This document shows positions 5,862 through 5,930 of a stretch of 5,930 bases of DNA, piece by piece; within the stretch, counting starts at the first letter, position 1, and every line of letters begins with the position of its first letter. The position numbers and the translations under genes were made by a program. This DNA is from Pseudomonadota bacterium (GTDB lineage Bacteria; Pseudomonadota; Gammaproteobacteria; Enterobacterales; Enterobacteriaceae), in NCBI GenBank assembly GCA_023454395.1, contig JAEYFY010000131.1, positions 1 to 5,930 on the forward strand, read 5' to 3'. The notes under the pieces were generated by a model that saw nothing but the letters and a program-made list of their open reading frames with translations, was not told the DNA's origin and made no database searches.

Positions 5862-5930
5862 TTAAATCGAAAGACCTTTAGCTTCTTCAAGCCGACCTTG
5901 CGCTAAAAGGATTAAATCACACAATTCTCG
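5862..5930 (-). CDS. kdsC: KdsC, 3-deoxy-D-manno-octulosonate 8-phosphate phosphatase (partial, last 22 codons)
   Basis: Only the C-terminal end is present. Reading minus from the right edge gives RELCDLILLAQGRLEEAKG, then LSI and a TAA at 5862-5864. This closely matches the end of E. coli KdsC (REVCDLLLLAQGKLDEAKGQSI, from memory), and its position before lptC is the standard one. KdsC is a HAD-family phosphatase that makes free Kdo for the LPS inner core. The catalytic motifs lie outside the window. The stop is 16 nt before the lptC start. The segment is short, so the identity rests on tail similarity plus gene order. Confidence 0.88.
   Translation of the reverse strand, partial: RELCDLILLAQGRLEEAKGLSI

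Noticed and set aside
1..5930. A novel defence, mobile or RNA system
   Set aside because: All long frames resolve to known conserved housekeeping genes in one orientation. I saw no repeat arrays, terminal inverted repeats with transposase, tRNA-like cloverleaf, or unexplained gap over 200 bp.

Overview
The window is a chromosomal housekeeping segment from a gammaproteobacterium, almost certainly an enterobacterium. The proteins read as close orthologues of the Escherichia coli kdsC-lptC-lptA-lptB-rpoN-hpf-ptsN-rapZ-npr cluster. They have diverged moderately, and the DNA is AT-rich in its wobble positions and spacers. Together with an rnk gene directly after npr, which is not the E. coli K-12 arrangement as I remember it, this suggests Morganellaceae (Proteus/Providencia-like). 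The genus is an inference; the family-level gene identities are firm.

Every gene lies on the minus strand, so transcription runs from high to low coordinates. At the right edge is the last 22 codons of kdsC (5862-5930). Next come lptC (5267-5845), lptA (4753-5298) and lptB (4021-4746), which give the inner-membrane anchor, periplasmic bridge and ATPase of the lipopolysaccharide export machine. Then come rpoN (2480-3961, sigma-54), hpf (2169-2456, ribosome hibernation factor), ptsN (1552-2019, EIIA-Ntr), rapZ (618-1472, RNase adaptor for GlmZ) and npr (349-621, NPr). A rho-independent terminator at 270-303 closes the unit. At the left edge, the first 57 codons of rnk (1-173) begin a new transcription unit whose leader carries a strong 12-bp hairpin (201-235).

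The genes fall into three jobs: LPS synthesis and transport (kdsC, lptCAB), nitrogen/PTS signalling and sigma-54 transcription (rpoN, ptsN, npr), and envelope-precursor and translation control (rapZ, hpf). Packing is tight: lptC/lptA overlap by 32 nt, rapZ/npr overlap by 4 nt, and lptA-lptB and rpoN-hpf are separated by 6 and 23 nt. The one long spacer, hpf-ptsN (149 bp), contains several hairpins.

I found no mobile element, CRISPR array, tRNA, phage gene or unfamiliar gene system. The points worth a second look are modest: the npr-rnk junction and its leader hairpin, the structured hpf-ptsN spacer, an enlarged acidic region in RpoN, a conserved overlap that fixes the lptA start, a shortened PtsN C-terminus, and a poorly spaced rpoN ribosome binding site.
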